Below, piece by piece: positions 1 to 5,717 of a stretch of 5,717 bases of DNA; within the stretch, counting starts at the first letter, position 1; every line of letters begins with the position of its first letter. The translations under genes and the position numbers were made by a program. This DNA is from Acidobacteriota bacterium. GTDB taxonomy: Bacteria > Acidobacteriota > UBA6911 > RPQK01 > DATIPO01. The notes below the pieces were generated by a model. That model ran no database searches. It saw only the letters and a program-made list of their open reading frames with translations, and had not been told where the DNA came from. Where the stretch lies: assembly GCA_028277865.1 (NCBI GenBank), contig JANQFM010000231.1, positions 1-5,717 on the forward strand. Direction: 5' to 3'.

Positions 1-1
1 G

Positions 2-902
2 AGGGCGGAAGGGAAAGGCCAGGATCTGGATTCTGCCAACCGCCAACTGCCAACTGCGAACCGCGAACTTTCCCTCCCCCCCCTCCCCATCCAATACGCC
101 GACTTTGCGGTCTGGCAGAGGCGGTGGCTGAAAGGGGAAGTGCTGCAGCAGTTGCTCGACTATGGGGAAGATCGCCTCAAGGATGCACCCTTGCTCGAAT
201 TGCCCACCGACCGCCCCCGCCCCGCCGTGAAGCGGTTCCGGGGCAAGCGATTGGACGTCCGGCTCCCGTCTGATCTTTGGCGGCGGCTTGGCGAGCTGAG
301 CCTGAAGAAGGGGACCACGCTCTACGTGGTGCTGCTGTCGGCATTCCAGGCCTTGCTCGCCCGATGGAGCGGCCAGGACGACGTGGTGGTGGGCACTCCC
401 ATCGCCAACCGCAACTATCCCGAGGTTGAGGGCCTGATCGGTTTTTTCGTCAACACCCTGGCCATGCGGGGCAAAATGGCGGGCGACCCTCCTTTTCAGG
501 ACTTCCTCTCCCAGATGTCCGAAATAGCCCTTCAGGCCTATGCTCACCAGGATCTGCCCTTCGAAAAGCTGGTCGAACACTTGAAGATCGAACGCGATCT
601 GAGCCGCAATCCTCTTTTCCAGATCCTCTTCGCCTTTCACAACGCTCCCCGCTCCTCCCTGCTGATGAAGGGGCTGAAGGCGGAAGGCCTGGTGTTGGAC
701 GTGGGGATCGTCCACTTCGACTTGGAGTTGAACCTGCTGGAGAGCCCGGACGGCCTGTGGGGATCGCTGCGTTACGACGCCGACCTGTTCGACTGCGCCA
801 CCGTCCGGCGTTTGTTGGGGAATTGGCAGCAGCTGCTGGAGGCGATTGCCCGCGATCCCGGCCAGCCGGTCTCCTGCCTGCAGCTGCTCAGCCCGGCCCA
901 GC
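2..902 (+). other. Condensation domain C1 (C-terminal half)
   Basis: Forms the peptide bond between the upstream peptidyl carrier and the residue loaded by A1. Only the half after the catalytic HHxxxDG motif is in the window. Motifs seen: YADFAVWQ (95-118), IGFFVNTLAMR (437-469), HQDLPFE (545-565) and RDLSRNP (593-613), all in canonical order and spacing. The first codons read R-A, which fits the end of the usual LYRA segment; about 22 residues then precede LPPLPIQYAD, roughly 14 more than usual, and this excess carries the heptamer repeat. The common LDYW motif reads LDYG here (Gly at 164-166). LCL versus DCL subtype cannot be decided because the N-terminal half is missing. Confidence 0.93.
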
Positions 903-3900
903 GCCATCAAGCCCTCGTGGAGTGGAACGCTACGGACGAGCGATTCGAATTCGCACCCTTGCACCGGCTGGTCGAGGTCCAGGCAGCGCGAACGCCCCAG
1001 GCCATTGCGCTGGTCTTCGGCCAGGACGGAGGCTTGCCCAGCCTCCATCTCAGCTACTGGACGCTCAACCGCCGGGCAGGCCTTCTGGCCGGGCGCTTGC
1101 AAGCCCGAGGTGCCCGTCCCGAGACGGTGGTTGGGCTGTGCCTGGAGCGTTCGGTCGAGCTGGCTGTCGGCGTTCTGGGCATCTTGCACTCCGGTGCCGC
1201 CTACCTGCCCCTGGATCCGTCCTATCCTCAACAGCGCCTGCACTTCATGCTCGAAGATTCATCCGCCCCATTGCTGCTCACCAGCCGTTCTCAAGCGCCG
1301 CCTTGGGCAGCGGAGGTTAGCCGTCTGCTGCTCGTGGAAGATCTGATCCATTCCTCGGACGTCGGATCTGGGCCGACAGGGAACGTCTCTGCCGAGCATC
1401 CGGCCTACCTCCTTTACACCTCCGGCACCACCGGACGCCCCAAGGGAGTGATCGTCCCCCACCGGGCCATCGTCAACCACATGCAGTGGATGGCCCGCCG
1501 CTTTCCCCTGGACGCTTCTGATCGGGTTCTGCAGAAAACGCCTGCAAGCTTCGATGCCTCGGTGTGGGAGTTCTTTGCCCCCTGGATGCAGGGCGCTGTC
1601 TTGGTGCTGGCCAAATGGGGCCGGGATCCGTCGCGGCTGCTGCGCTTGGCAGGCTTGCACCAGGCCACCGTCCTGCAGATGGTCCCCGCCTTGGCCCAGG
1701 CGGCCCTGCAGGAAGGCCTTTCCGGCTGCACCAGCCTGCGTCTGCTTTTTTGCGGCGGCGAAGCGTTGACGGCCGAGTTGTCCGAGCGACTGGCCAAGGC
1801 GATGACCTGCGGCCTTTTCAACCTTTACGGCCCCACCGAAGCCGCCATCGACTCGACGTTCGCCGACGTGCGCCGACCCTTCCGCGGCGGGACTGTCCCC
1901 ATCGGACGGCCCATTTCCAACCTCCGCATTCATTTGCTCGGTCGCCGCTTGGAGCCCGTTCCGGTCGGATCGCCCGGTGAGGTCTTCATCGCCGGACGGG
2001 GATTGGCGCGGGGATATCGGGGCCGGGCGGCCGAGACAGCCGAGCGGTTCATCCCCGATCCTTTCAGCGAGCAGCCGGGTGAACGCCTCTACCGTACGGG
2101 AGATCAGGCCCGAACTCTGACCGACGGGCGGATCGAGTTTGTCGGACGGCTCGACCAGCAAGTGAAGGTCCGGGGGCACCGCATCGAGCTGCAGGAGGTC
2201 GAGTCGGCCTTGAACCGGCATCCGGCGCTGCGCCAGTCGGCTCTGGCGGCCCATCCCGATCCCTTGGGCAGCAGCCGCCTGACCGCCTATGTGGTTGCCG
2301 ATCAGCCGGATGGGGTGACCAGCACAGATCTGGCCAACCACTTGGCCGGCCAATTGCCGTCCTCCATGATTCCTTCCTTTTTCATCTTCCTGCCAAGCCT
2401 GCCCCTGACTCCCAGCGGCAAGCTGGACCGCAAGGCACTTCCCCGGCCGCAGGCTCCCGCAATGCACCCGCGCCATGTCGCGCCGCGCAACCCGATCGAG
2501 GCCCGTTTGGCCCGCATATGGAAAGAGGTGCTGGACGTCGAACGGGTCGGTGCCCTGGACGACTTTTTCGAGTTGGGAGGGCATTCCCTGCTGGCCACCC
2601 AGGTCATCGCCGAAGTCCGGCGCGAATTCGGGGTGGAACTGCCCTTGCGGACCCTCTTCGAAGCGCCCCGGTTGGCTGGCTTTGCGGCCCGCATGGCCTG
2701 GGCTATTCCCGAACTGCAAACGCCGCCCATCACCCCTTTGGAACGCCGCGAAGATGATCCGCTCTCCTTTGCCCAGCAGCGCCTCTGGTTCCTGGACCGC
2801 CTGACGCCCAACAGCCCCTTCTACAACATCCCGGCCTCCTGGAGGCTCAAGGGCGCCTTGGACGTGGCGGCGTTGCAGGGCAGCCTGCAGGAGATCGTCC
2901 GCCGTCACGAGATCCTGCGCACCCGCTTCCCCTCGCGGGGGGATCGACCTGCTCAAGAAGTCTTGCCGGACCTGCGGCTGAAGCTGCCTCTCATCGACCT
3001 TCGCGGCCTGCCAAAAGGGCATCAAGAAAGTGCGGCCCAGCTTCTGGCCGGCAGCGAAGCATCCCGCCCCTTCGATCTGCAATCGGGGCCGCTGTTGCGC
3101 ACCAGCCTGCTCCGCCTGCAAGAGGACGAGTGGGTGCTGCTTGTGACCTTGCACCATATCGTGTCTGACGGATGGTCTTTGGGGGTGCTGCTCGAAGAGC
3201 TGTCGGCCCTTTACCGAGCGAGGCGGAGCCTCAGACCTGCAAGCGTGGGGCGGCGCCAACCGGGAGCGCCCGCAGGATGCGGGCGCTCCAAACTTGACTC
3301 GAAATTCAAGATCTCAGAACCCCTAGACTTCTGGCAGCGCCAGCCCTCCCCCTTGCCCGACCTGCCTGTTCAATACGCCGACTTCGCCGTCTGGCAGCGC
3401 AATTGGCTGCAAGGCCCGCTGCTGGAAAGGCAGCTCGACTACTGGAAGCGCCGCCTTGCGGGCCTGGCGGCGCTCGACTTGCTCACCGACCGTCCGAGGC
3501 CGGCCGTGCAGCGTTTTCGGGGCGGACGGCTGCGCTTTCAATTGCCCGTTGATATCTTCGAGGAGCTTCAAGCGTTGAGCAGACGGAACGGCGTCACCTT
3601 TTTCATGACCTTGCTGGCCGCCTTCCAGACCTTGCTGCATCGCTACACCGGCCAGACGGATATCGTCGTAGGATCCCCGATCGCCAACCGCAACCAGCCG
3701 GGAATCGAAAACCTGATCGGCTTCTTCGTCAACACCCTGGCCATGCGGTCCAATCTCTTCGGCGACCCGGCATTCGAACAGCTCTTGCAGCAAGTCAGCC
3801 AAGAGGCTCTGGAGGCCTATGCCCACCAAGATCTCCCCTTCGAGAAGCTGGTTGAACATCTGCAGCCCCAACGCGACCTGAGCCGCAACCCTATTTTTCA

Positions 3901-5644
3901 GACCGTCTTCGCCCTGCAGAACGCGCCCCGCAGGAACGTCCAAATGGCAGGGTTGGAGCTGGAACCCCTTCCAGGCCGTGCCAGCACGACCCGCTTCGAT
4001 CTGGAGCTTCACTTGCTGGAAGATCCACGTGGGCTTCGGGGGATGGTTTCCTACGATCGCGACCTGTTCGACGCTGGCACTATCGAACGGTTGGCTGGCC
4101 ACTTGCGAAGGCTGCTGCATGGGATTGCGGCCCGTCCCTCCAGCCCCCTGTCGCAGTTGCCGTTGTTGAGCAGCCGGGAACGGATTCAGCTCGGCAACTG
4201 GGCCGGACGCCACCGCAACTCGCCGCCCCATCCGGTGGTTCATCAACTCTTCCAAGAACAGGCCTTGCAGGCACCCGACCGTGCGGCAGCGGTCATTGAA
4301 GAGGCTGCGGGATCCTCCGGCCCTGCGTTGCCCTGGCATCTCAGCTACCAGGAGCTCGACACCCGCTCAGGACAACTGGCCCGATCCCTGGGACACCTGG
4401 GCGGCGAAGTCGAATCTGTGGTGGGGATCTGCTTGCCGCGCTGCCTGCAGGCGGTCGAAGCTCTATTGGCCGTCTTGAAGGCTGGCGGCGCCTATCTGCC
4501 CCTGGATCCCTCCTATCCCCGCCAACGCCTTCAGATCCTCCTGCGGGACACCAAGGCCAGCCTGGTGCTAACCCGGCAAGGCGCCTCGGACGGGTTGCCG
4601 TCCTCAAGCCGCACGGTCTTCCTCGACCGCGATGCAGGGCGGATCGCCTTCTCAGACGAGGTTCCTCCTCCGCCCGTCCGGCCCGCCAACCTGGCCTACG
4701 TCCTCTTCACCTCGGGCTCGACGGGGCGGCCCAAGGGAGTGTCGGTGGAGCACCGCAGCATCGTGCGCCTGGTGCGCAACACCGACTTTGCCGACCTTTC
4801 CCCGCAACAGGTTTTTCTGCAGGCCGCCCCCTTGTCTTTTGACGCCTCCACCCTGGAGATCTGGGGGCCGCTGCTCAACGGCGGACGCCTGGTGCTGCTG
4901 CCCGACGGACGGCCTTCGCTGGACGAATTGGGCCGAGCCGTCCGGCGCCACCAAATCAGCACCCTTTGGCTGACCGCAGGGCTCTTCCACCAGATGGCCG
5001 AGGAAAACCTGCCCAGCATCGAGGGGCTCAGCCAACTGCTGGCGGGAGGCGACGTGCTCTCCGCCCCCCATGTGGCCCGCACGCTGCGCCGTCTGCCCGA
5101 ATTGCGCCTCATCAACGGCTACGGCCCCACCGAGAACACCACCTTTACCTGCTGCCATATCATGCAAGGCGAGCAGCAATTCCCCCTCTCCGTCCCCATC
5201 GGACGGCCCATCGCCAACACCCGCATCCATCTGCTCGACCGCCGCCAAAGGCGCGTTCCGGCAGGAGTGGCCGGCGAGCTGTGGATCGGCGGGATGGGCT
5301 TGGCACGCGGCTACCATGGGCGTCCCGGCTGGACTGCGGAGCGGTTTTGCCCCGATCCCCTCGGCCTGCCCGGCTCGCGCCTTTACCGCAGCGGCGACCT
5401 GGTGCGCTTTCTAGGCGACGGGACGCTGCAGTTTCTGGGTCGCCTCGATCATCAGGTCAAGGTACGGGGATTCCGGGTCGAGCCGGAGGAGATCGAGGCC
5501 GCTTTGCTCGATCATCCCTCTGTTCGACGAACTGCCGTCCTGGCATTGCCTGACCCATCGGGGAACAAGAGGCTTGTGGCCTATGTCGTCGAAGAAGGGG
5601 AGGGAAACCGCAGAGGACGCACAGAGAAGCTAGCAGTCGTGTGA
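2..5644 (+). CDS. Non-ribosomal peptide synthetase, C-A-PCP-C-A, 5' partial, 3' truncated in second A domain
   Basis: Multimodular NRPS, a cytoplasmic assembly-line enzyme that activates amino acids as adenylates, tethers them to a carrier protein and joins them by peptide bonds. The frame is open from base 2 to TGA 5642-5644 (1880 codons seen). The GTG at 140 is not accepted as the start: codons before it encode the conserved condensation motif YADFAVWQ (95-118), so the true start is upstream of the window. Domain order is half C, A, PCP, C, partial A. Most core motifs are intact, including HHxxxDG (3152-3172) and LGGHSLL (2573-2593). Oddities: repeat-derived insertions in the equivalent linker of both C domains, and loss of A9, A10, carrier protein and thioesterase at the 3' end. 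As seen, module 2 cannot be functional alone. The gene may be broken, may rely on a separate protein, or may reflect an assembly junction. NRPS identity is certain; the product is unknown. Confidence 0.97.
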   Translation, partial: RAEGKGQDLDSANRQLPTANRELSLPPLPIQYADFAVWQRRWLKGEVLQQLLDYGEDRLKDAPLLELPTDRPRPAVKRFRGKRLDVRLPSDLWRRLGELSLKKGTTLYVVLLSAFQALLARWSGQDDVVVGTPIANRNYPEVEGLIGFFVNTLAMRGKMAGDPPFQDFLSQMSEIALQAYAHQDLPFEKLVEHLKIERDLSRNPLFQILFAFHNAPRSSLLMKGLKAEGLVLDVGIVHFDLELNLLESPDGLWGSLRYDADLFDCATVRRLLGNWQQLLEAIARDPGQPVSCLQLLSPAQRHQALVEWNATDERFEFAPLHRLVEVQAARTPQAIALVFGQDGGLPSLHLSYWTLNRRAGLLAGRLQARGARPETVVGLCLERSVELAVGVLGILHSGAAYLPLDPSYPQQRLHFMLEDSSAPLLLTSRSQAPPWAAEVSRLLLVEDLIHSSDVGSGPTGNVSAEHPAYLLYTSGTTGRPKGVIVPHRAIVNHMQWMARRFPLDASDRVLQKTPASFDASVWEFFAPWMQGAVLVLAKWGRDPSRLLRLAGLHQATVLQMVPALAQAALQEGLSGCTSLRLLFCGGEALTAELSERLAKAMTCGLFNLYGPTEAAIDSTFADVRRPFRGGTVPIGRPISNLRIHLLGRRLEPVPVGSPGEVFIAGRGLARGYRGRAAETAERFIPDPFSEQPGERLYRTGDQARTLTDGRIEFVGRLDQQVKVRGHRIELQEVESALNRHPALRQSALAAHPDPLGSSRLTAYVVADQPDGVTSTDLANHLAGQLPSSMIPSFFIFLPSLPLTPSGKLDRKALPRPQAPAMHPRHVAPRNPIEARLARIWKEVLDVERVGALDDFFELGGHSLLATQVIAEVRREFGVELPLRTLFEAPRLAGFAARMAWAIPELQTPPITPLERREDDPLSFAQQRLWFLDRLTPNSPFYNIPASWRLKGALDVAALQGSLQEIVRRHEILRTRFPSRGDRPAQEVLPDLRLKLPLIDLRGLPKGHQESAAQLLAGSEASRPFDLQSGPLLRTSLLRLQEDEWVLLVTLHHIVSDGWSLGVLLEELSALYRARRSLRPASVGRRQPGAPAGCGRSKLDSKFKISEPLDFWQRQPSPLPDLPVQYADFAVWQRNWLQGPLLERQLDYWKRRLAGLAALDLLTDRPRPAVQRFRGGRLRFQLPVDIFEELQALSRRNGVTFFMTLLAAFQTLLHRYTGQTDIVVGSPIANRNQPGIENLIGFFVNTLAMRSNLFGDPAFEQLLQQVSQEALEAYAHQDLPFEKLVEHLQPQRDLSRNPIFQTVFALQNAPRRNVQMAGLELEPLPGRASTTRFDLELHLLEDPRGLRGMVSYDRDLFDAGTIERLAGHLRRLLHGIAARPSSPLSQLPLLSSRERIQLGNWAGRHRNSPPHPVVHQLFQEQALQAPDRAAAVIEEAAGSSGPALPWHLSYQELDTRSGQLARSLGHLGGEVESVVGICLPRCLQAVEALLAVLKAGGAYLPLDPSYPRQRLQILLRDTKASLVLTRQGASDGLPSSSRTVFLDRDAGRIAFSDEVPPPPVRPANLAYVLFTSGSTGRPKGVSVEHRSIVRLVRNTDFADLSPQQVFLQAAPLSFDASTLEIWGPLLNGGRLVLLPDGRPSLDELGRAVRRHQISTLWLTAGLFHQMAEENLPSIEGLSQLLAGGDVLSAPHVARTLRRLPELRLINGYGPTENTTFTCCHIMQGEQQFPLSVPIGRPIANTRIHLLDRRQRRVPAGVAGELWIGGMGLARGYHGRPGWTAERFCPDPLGLPGSRLYRSGDLVRFLGDGTLQFLGRLDHQVKVRGFRVEPEEIEAALLDHPSVRRTAVLALPDPSGNKRLVAYVVEEGEGNRRGRTEKLAVV
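36..70 (+). repeat. Five-copy heptamer tandem repeat inside the C1 linker
   Basis: Five head-to-tail 7-mers: CCAACCG (36-42), CCAACTG (43-49), CCAACTG (50-56), CGAACCG (57-63) and CGAACTT (64-70). The unit is C[C/G]AAC[C/T]G with the last copy degenerate. Because 7 is not a multiple of 3, each copy is read in a different phase, giving NRQLPTANREL. The segment lies in the linker just before the conserved YADFAVW motif and accounts for most of the extra length there. Short tandem heptamers of this kind are known mainly from intergenic DNA. Confidence 0.85.
923..2440 (+). other. Adenylation domain A1, complete; Gln/Ser-like pocket (tentative)
   Basis: Activates an amino acid with ATP and loads it on the following carrier protein. 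All ten core motifs are visible: A1 LSYWTLN (1049-1069), A2 ending in YLPLDPSYP (up to 1228), A3 YTSGTTGRPKG (1415-1447), A4 FDAS (1550-1561), A5 NLYGPTEAAI (1820-1849), A6 (1976-2017), A7 YRTGD (2090-2104), A8 GRLDQQVKVRGHR (2144-2182), A9 LPSSMIP (2354-2374) and A10 PSGKLDRKAL (2411-2440), with the catalytic lysine at 2420-2422. Hand alignment to the GrsA phenylalanine domain gives the ten pocket residues D-A-W-Q-L-C-L-I-D-K. From memory this is nearest a glutamine-type code (DAWQFGLIDK) and shares the LID-K end with serine codes. Domain identity is certain; the substrate is a weak inference. Confidence 0.95.
2486..2690 (+). other. Peptidyl carrier protein (PCP/T) domain
   Basis: Carrier domain that holds the A1-activated residue as a thioester on a 4'-phosphopantetheine arm. 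The conserved DDFFELGGHSLLATQ segment contains the attachment serine at 2585-2587. The domain starts after the A10 motif with a normal short linker (RNPIEARLARIWKEVL) and ends near LFEAPRLAGFAARM, a typical length for this family. It is the only carrier domain in the window: none follows A2. No epimerisation or methylation domain lies between A1 and this carrier, or between the carrier and C2, so the A1 residue is expected to remain in the L form unless a separate enzyme acts. Confidence 0.96.
3219..3341 (+). repeat. In-frame insertion in the C2 linker (extent approximate)
   Basis: This stretch encodes about 36 residues more than C-domain linkers of this family usually carry between LYRA and the SPLPxLPVQYAD segment. 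It includes a small perfect inverted repeat GAGGC-GGA-GCCTC (3220-3232), the larger palindrome at 3263-3289, and an A/T-richer part (about 3289-3330) whose base use differs from the surrounding gene. The amino-acid sequence (Arg, Gly, Pro, Ser, Lys) shows no domain and looks like translated non-coding DNA. The frame is kept on both sides. Boundaries are inferred from where C-domain similarity stops and resumes, so either end may be off by several codons. Confidence 0.7.
3263..3289. repeat. Perfect palindrome, 12-bp arms, 3-nt loop (REP-like)
   Basis: GGAGCGCCCGCA (3263-3274), loop GGA (3275-3277), then TGCGGGCGCTCC (3278-3289), the exact reverse complement. It would form a very stable GC-rich hairpin in DNA or mRNA. 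It lies inside the NRPS reading frame and encodes part of PGAPAGCGRS. Its form is that of repetitive extragenic palindromes. A terminator role is unlikely: there is no T-run after it and it sits mid-gene. Confidence 0.9.
3330..3400 (+). repeat. 11-nt direct repeat flanking the end of the C2 linker insertion
   Basis: TCTGGCAGCGC occurs at 3330-3340 and again at 3390-3400, exactly 60 nt apart and in the same reading phase, encoding FWQR in the insertion and VWQR in the conserved YADFAVWQR motif. It may be a trace of a local duplication or of the event that created the insertion. Chance is possible for an 11-mer in a biased GC-rich gene. Confidence 0.6.
4190..5600 (+). other. Adenylation domain A2, C-terminally truncated; Val-like pocket (tentative)
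   Basis: Amino-acid-activating domain of module 2. Motifs A1 LSYQELD (4340-4360), A2 LKAGGAYLPLDPSYP (4475-4519), A3 FTSGSTGRPKG (4706-4738), A4 FDAS (4838-4849), A5 NGYGPTENTT (5114-5143), A6 (5273-5314), A7 YRSGD (5384-5398) and A8 GRLDHQVKVRGFRVEPEE (5438-5491) are intact. Homology to A1 ends at RLVAYVV (to about 5590). A9 (LPxxMIP), A10 (SGKxDRKAL, with the catalytic and pocket lysine) and the linker to a carrier are absent in all three forward frames up to the window end. Nine readable pocket residues are D-A-L-W-L-G-G-T-F, close to the valine code DAFWIGGTFK. Without A10 the adenylation step should be strongly impaired unless the missing part is supplied elsewhere. Confidence 0.92.
5606..5629 (+). 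repeat. CAGAG-type repeat at the point where A2 loses homology
   Basis: The stretch AACCGCAGAGGACGCACAG and the bases just after it contain CAGAG twice (5611-5615 and 5622-5626) with an 11-nt period. It starts within about 15 nt of the last residues alignable with A1 (YVV, about 5590) and encodes the unrelated tail NRRGRTEK. From memory, AACCGCAGAGGACGCAGAG-like sequences are widespread intergenic repeats in many environmental bacteria. If so, repeat insertion or recombination created the truncated C-terminus. Repeat status needs genome-wide copies to confirm. Confidence 0.55.
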
Positions 5645-5717
5645 ACCACCTGTGTGGGATTGAAGGTATAAAGATTCCTCAGGAGAACGAACTTGGTTCA
5701 TTGGGAGAAATCCTGAA
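5645..5717. other. Downstream segment of different composition, no gene assigned
   Basis: About 44% GC against the much higher value of the NRPS gene. None of the three forward frames encodes the missing A9/A10 motifs. One forward frame stays open to the window end: it overlaps the NRPS stop as GTGA (GTG at 5641-5643) and begins NHLCGIEGIKIPQ. No good ribosome binding site precedes that GTG. An AGGAG at 5681-5685 lies 7 nt before a TTG at 5693, but that frame stops after seven codons. TATAAA occurs at 5667-5672 without a convincing -35 partner. Too short to decide between the start of another gene, intergenic DNA or continued repeat sequence. Confidence 0.5.

Larger units (their letters stand above)
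2756..4170 (+). other. Condensation domain C2, complete, with extended linker
   Basis: Would transfer the peptide on the upstream PCP to the residue loaded by module 2. Seven core motifs are visible: LSFAQQRLWFLDRL (2762-2803), RRHEILRTRF (2900-2929), HHIVSDGWS (3152-3178; catalytic second His at 3155-3157), YADFAVWQR (3374-3400), IGFFVNTLAMR (3716-3748), HQDLPFE (3824-3844) and RDLSRNP (3872-3892). Motif style and the absence of an upstream epimerisation domain suggest the LCL type. Between LYRA (ending near 3218) and LPDLPVQYAD there are about 44 residues instead of roughly 8. This excess is Arg/Pro/Gly/Ser-rich, keeps the frame, and contains a perfect palindrome. The catalytic core is otherwise intact, so the insertion may be tolerated as a surface loop. 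Confidence 0.95.

Noticed and set aside
140..142. GTG at 140 as the start codon of the NRPS gene
   Set aside because: The same frame is open to base 2 and encodes the conserved LPPLPIQYADFAVWQ segment before 140; the GTG is an internal valine.
1259..3259. 666-codon open frame on the minus strand
   Set aside because: Antisense to the A1-PCP-C2 coding region, with low-complexity Gly/Gln/Arg-rich translation and no recognisable domain; a shadow of GC-rich codon bias.
3263..3289. The palindrome as an intrinsic transcription terminator
   Set aside because: No run of T follows the stem and the conserved NRPS frame continues for more than 2 kb downstream.
3323..4339. 338-codon open frame on the minus strand
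   Set aside because: Antisense shadow of C2 and early A2; no domain and no upstream signals.
4966..5553. 195-codon open frame in another forward frame
   Set aside because: Overlaps the well-conserved A2 motifs A5-A8 in the NRPS frame; Arg/Pro/Ala-rich shadow translation.
5667..5695. TATAAA and AGGAG followed by TTG as promoter and start of a new gene
   Set aside because: No matching -35 box, and the TTG frame ends after seven codons.

Overview
This window is almost entirely one reading frame from a bacterial modular non-ribosomal peptide synthetase (NRPS). The frame is open from the first in-frame codon at base 2 to a TGA at 5642-5644, giving 1880 visible codons. The gene therefore begins upstream of the window. 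A GTG at 140 looks like a start but lies inside a condensation domain, because conserved residues of that domain are encoded before it. DNA of roughly 60% GC or more (by eye), strong codon-position bias and classical NRPS motifs fit a GC-rich bacterium. There is no taxonomic marker. The embedded repeats resemble intergenic repeats I associate with Acidobacteriota-like and similar environmental genomes, but that assignment is weak.

Layout: the C-terminal half of a condensation domain (C1, 2 to about 900); a complete adenylation domain (A1, about 923-2440); a peptidyl carrier protein with an intact phosphopantetheine serine (about 2486-2690); a complete condensation domain (C2, about 2756-4170); and a second adenylation domain (A2, about 4190-5600) that stops after motif A8. 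Together these read C-A-PCP-C-A. Module 1 would load one amino acid and condense it to an upstream peptide; C2 would pass that peptide to the residue activated by A2. Hand-read specificity pockets suggest a Gln/Ser-like residue for A1 and a Val-like aliphatic residue for A2, both tentative. A2 lacks motifs A9 and A10 (including the catalytic lysine), and no second carrier protein or thioesterase follows.

The most unusual feature is repeat-like, intergenic-looking DNA at three places in the one reading frame. The first is a heptamer tandem repeat in the C1 linker (36-70). The second is a perfect 12-bp-arm palindrome inside a roughly 36-residue insertion at the same linker of C2 (3263-3289). 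The third is a CAGAG-type repeat at the point where A2 loses homology (5606-5629). The first two keep the frame; the third coincides with truncation. From 5645 to the window end the GC content falls to about 44% (34 of 77 bases from 5641) and no NRPS homology is recognisable.

I see no RNA genes, CRISPR arrays, transposase genes or clear promoters or terminators.
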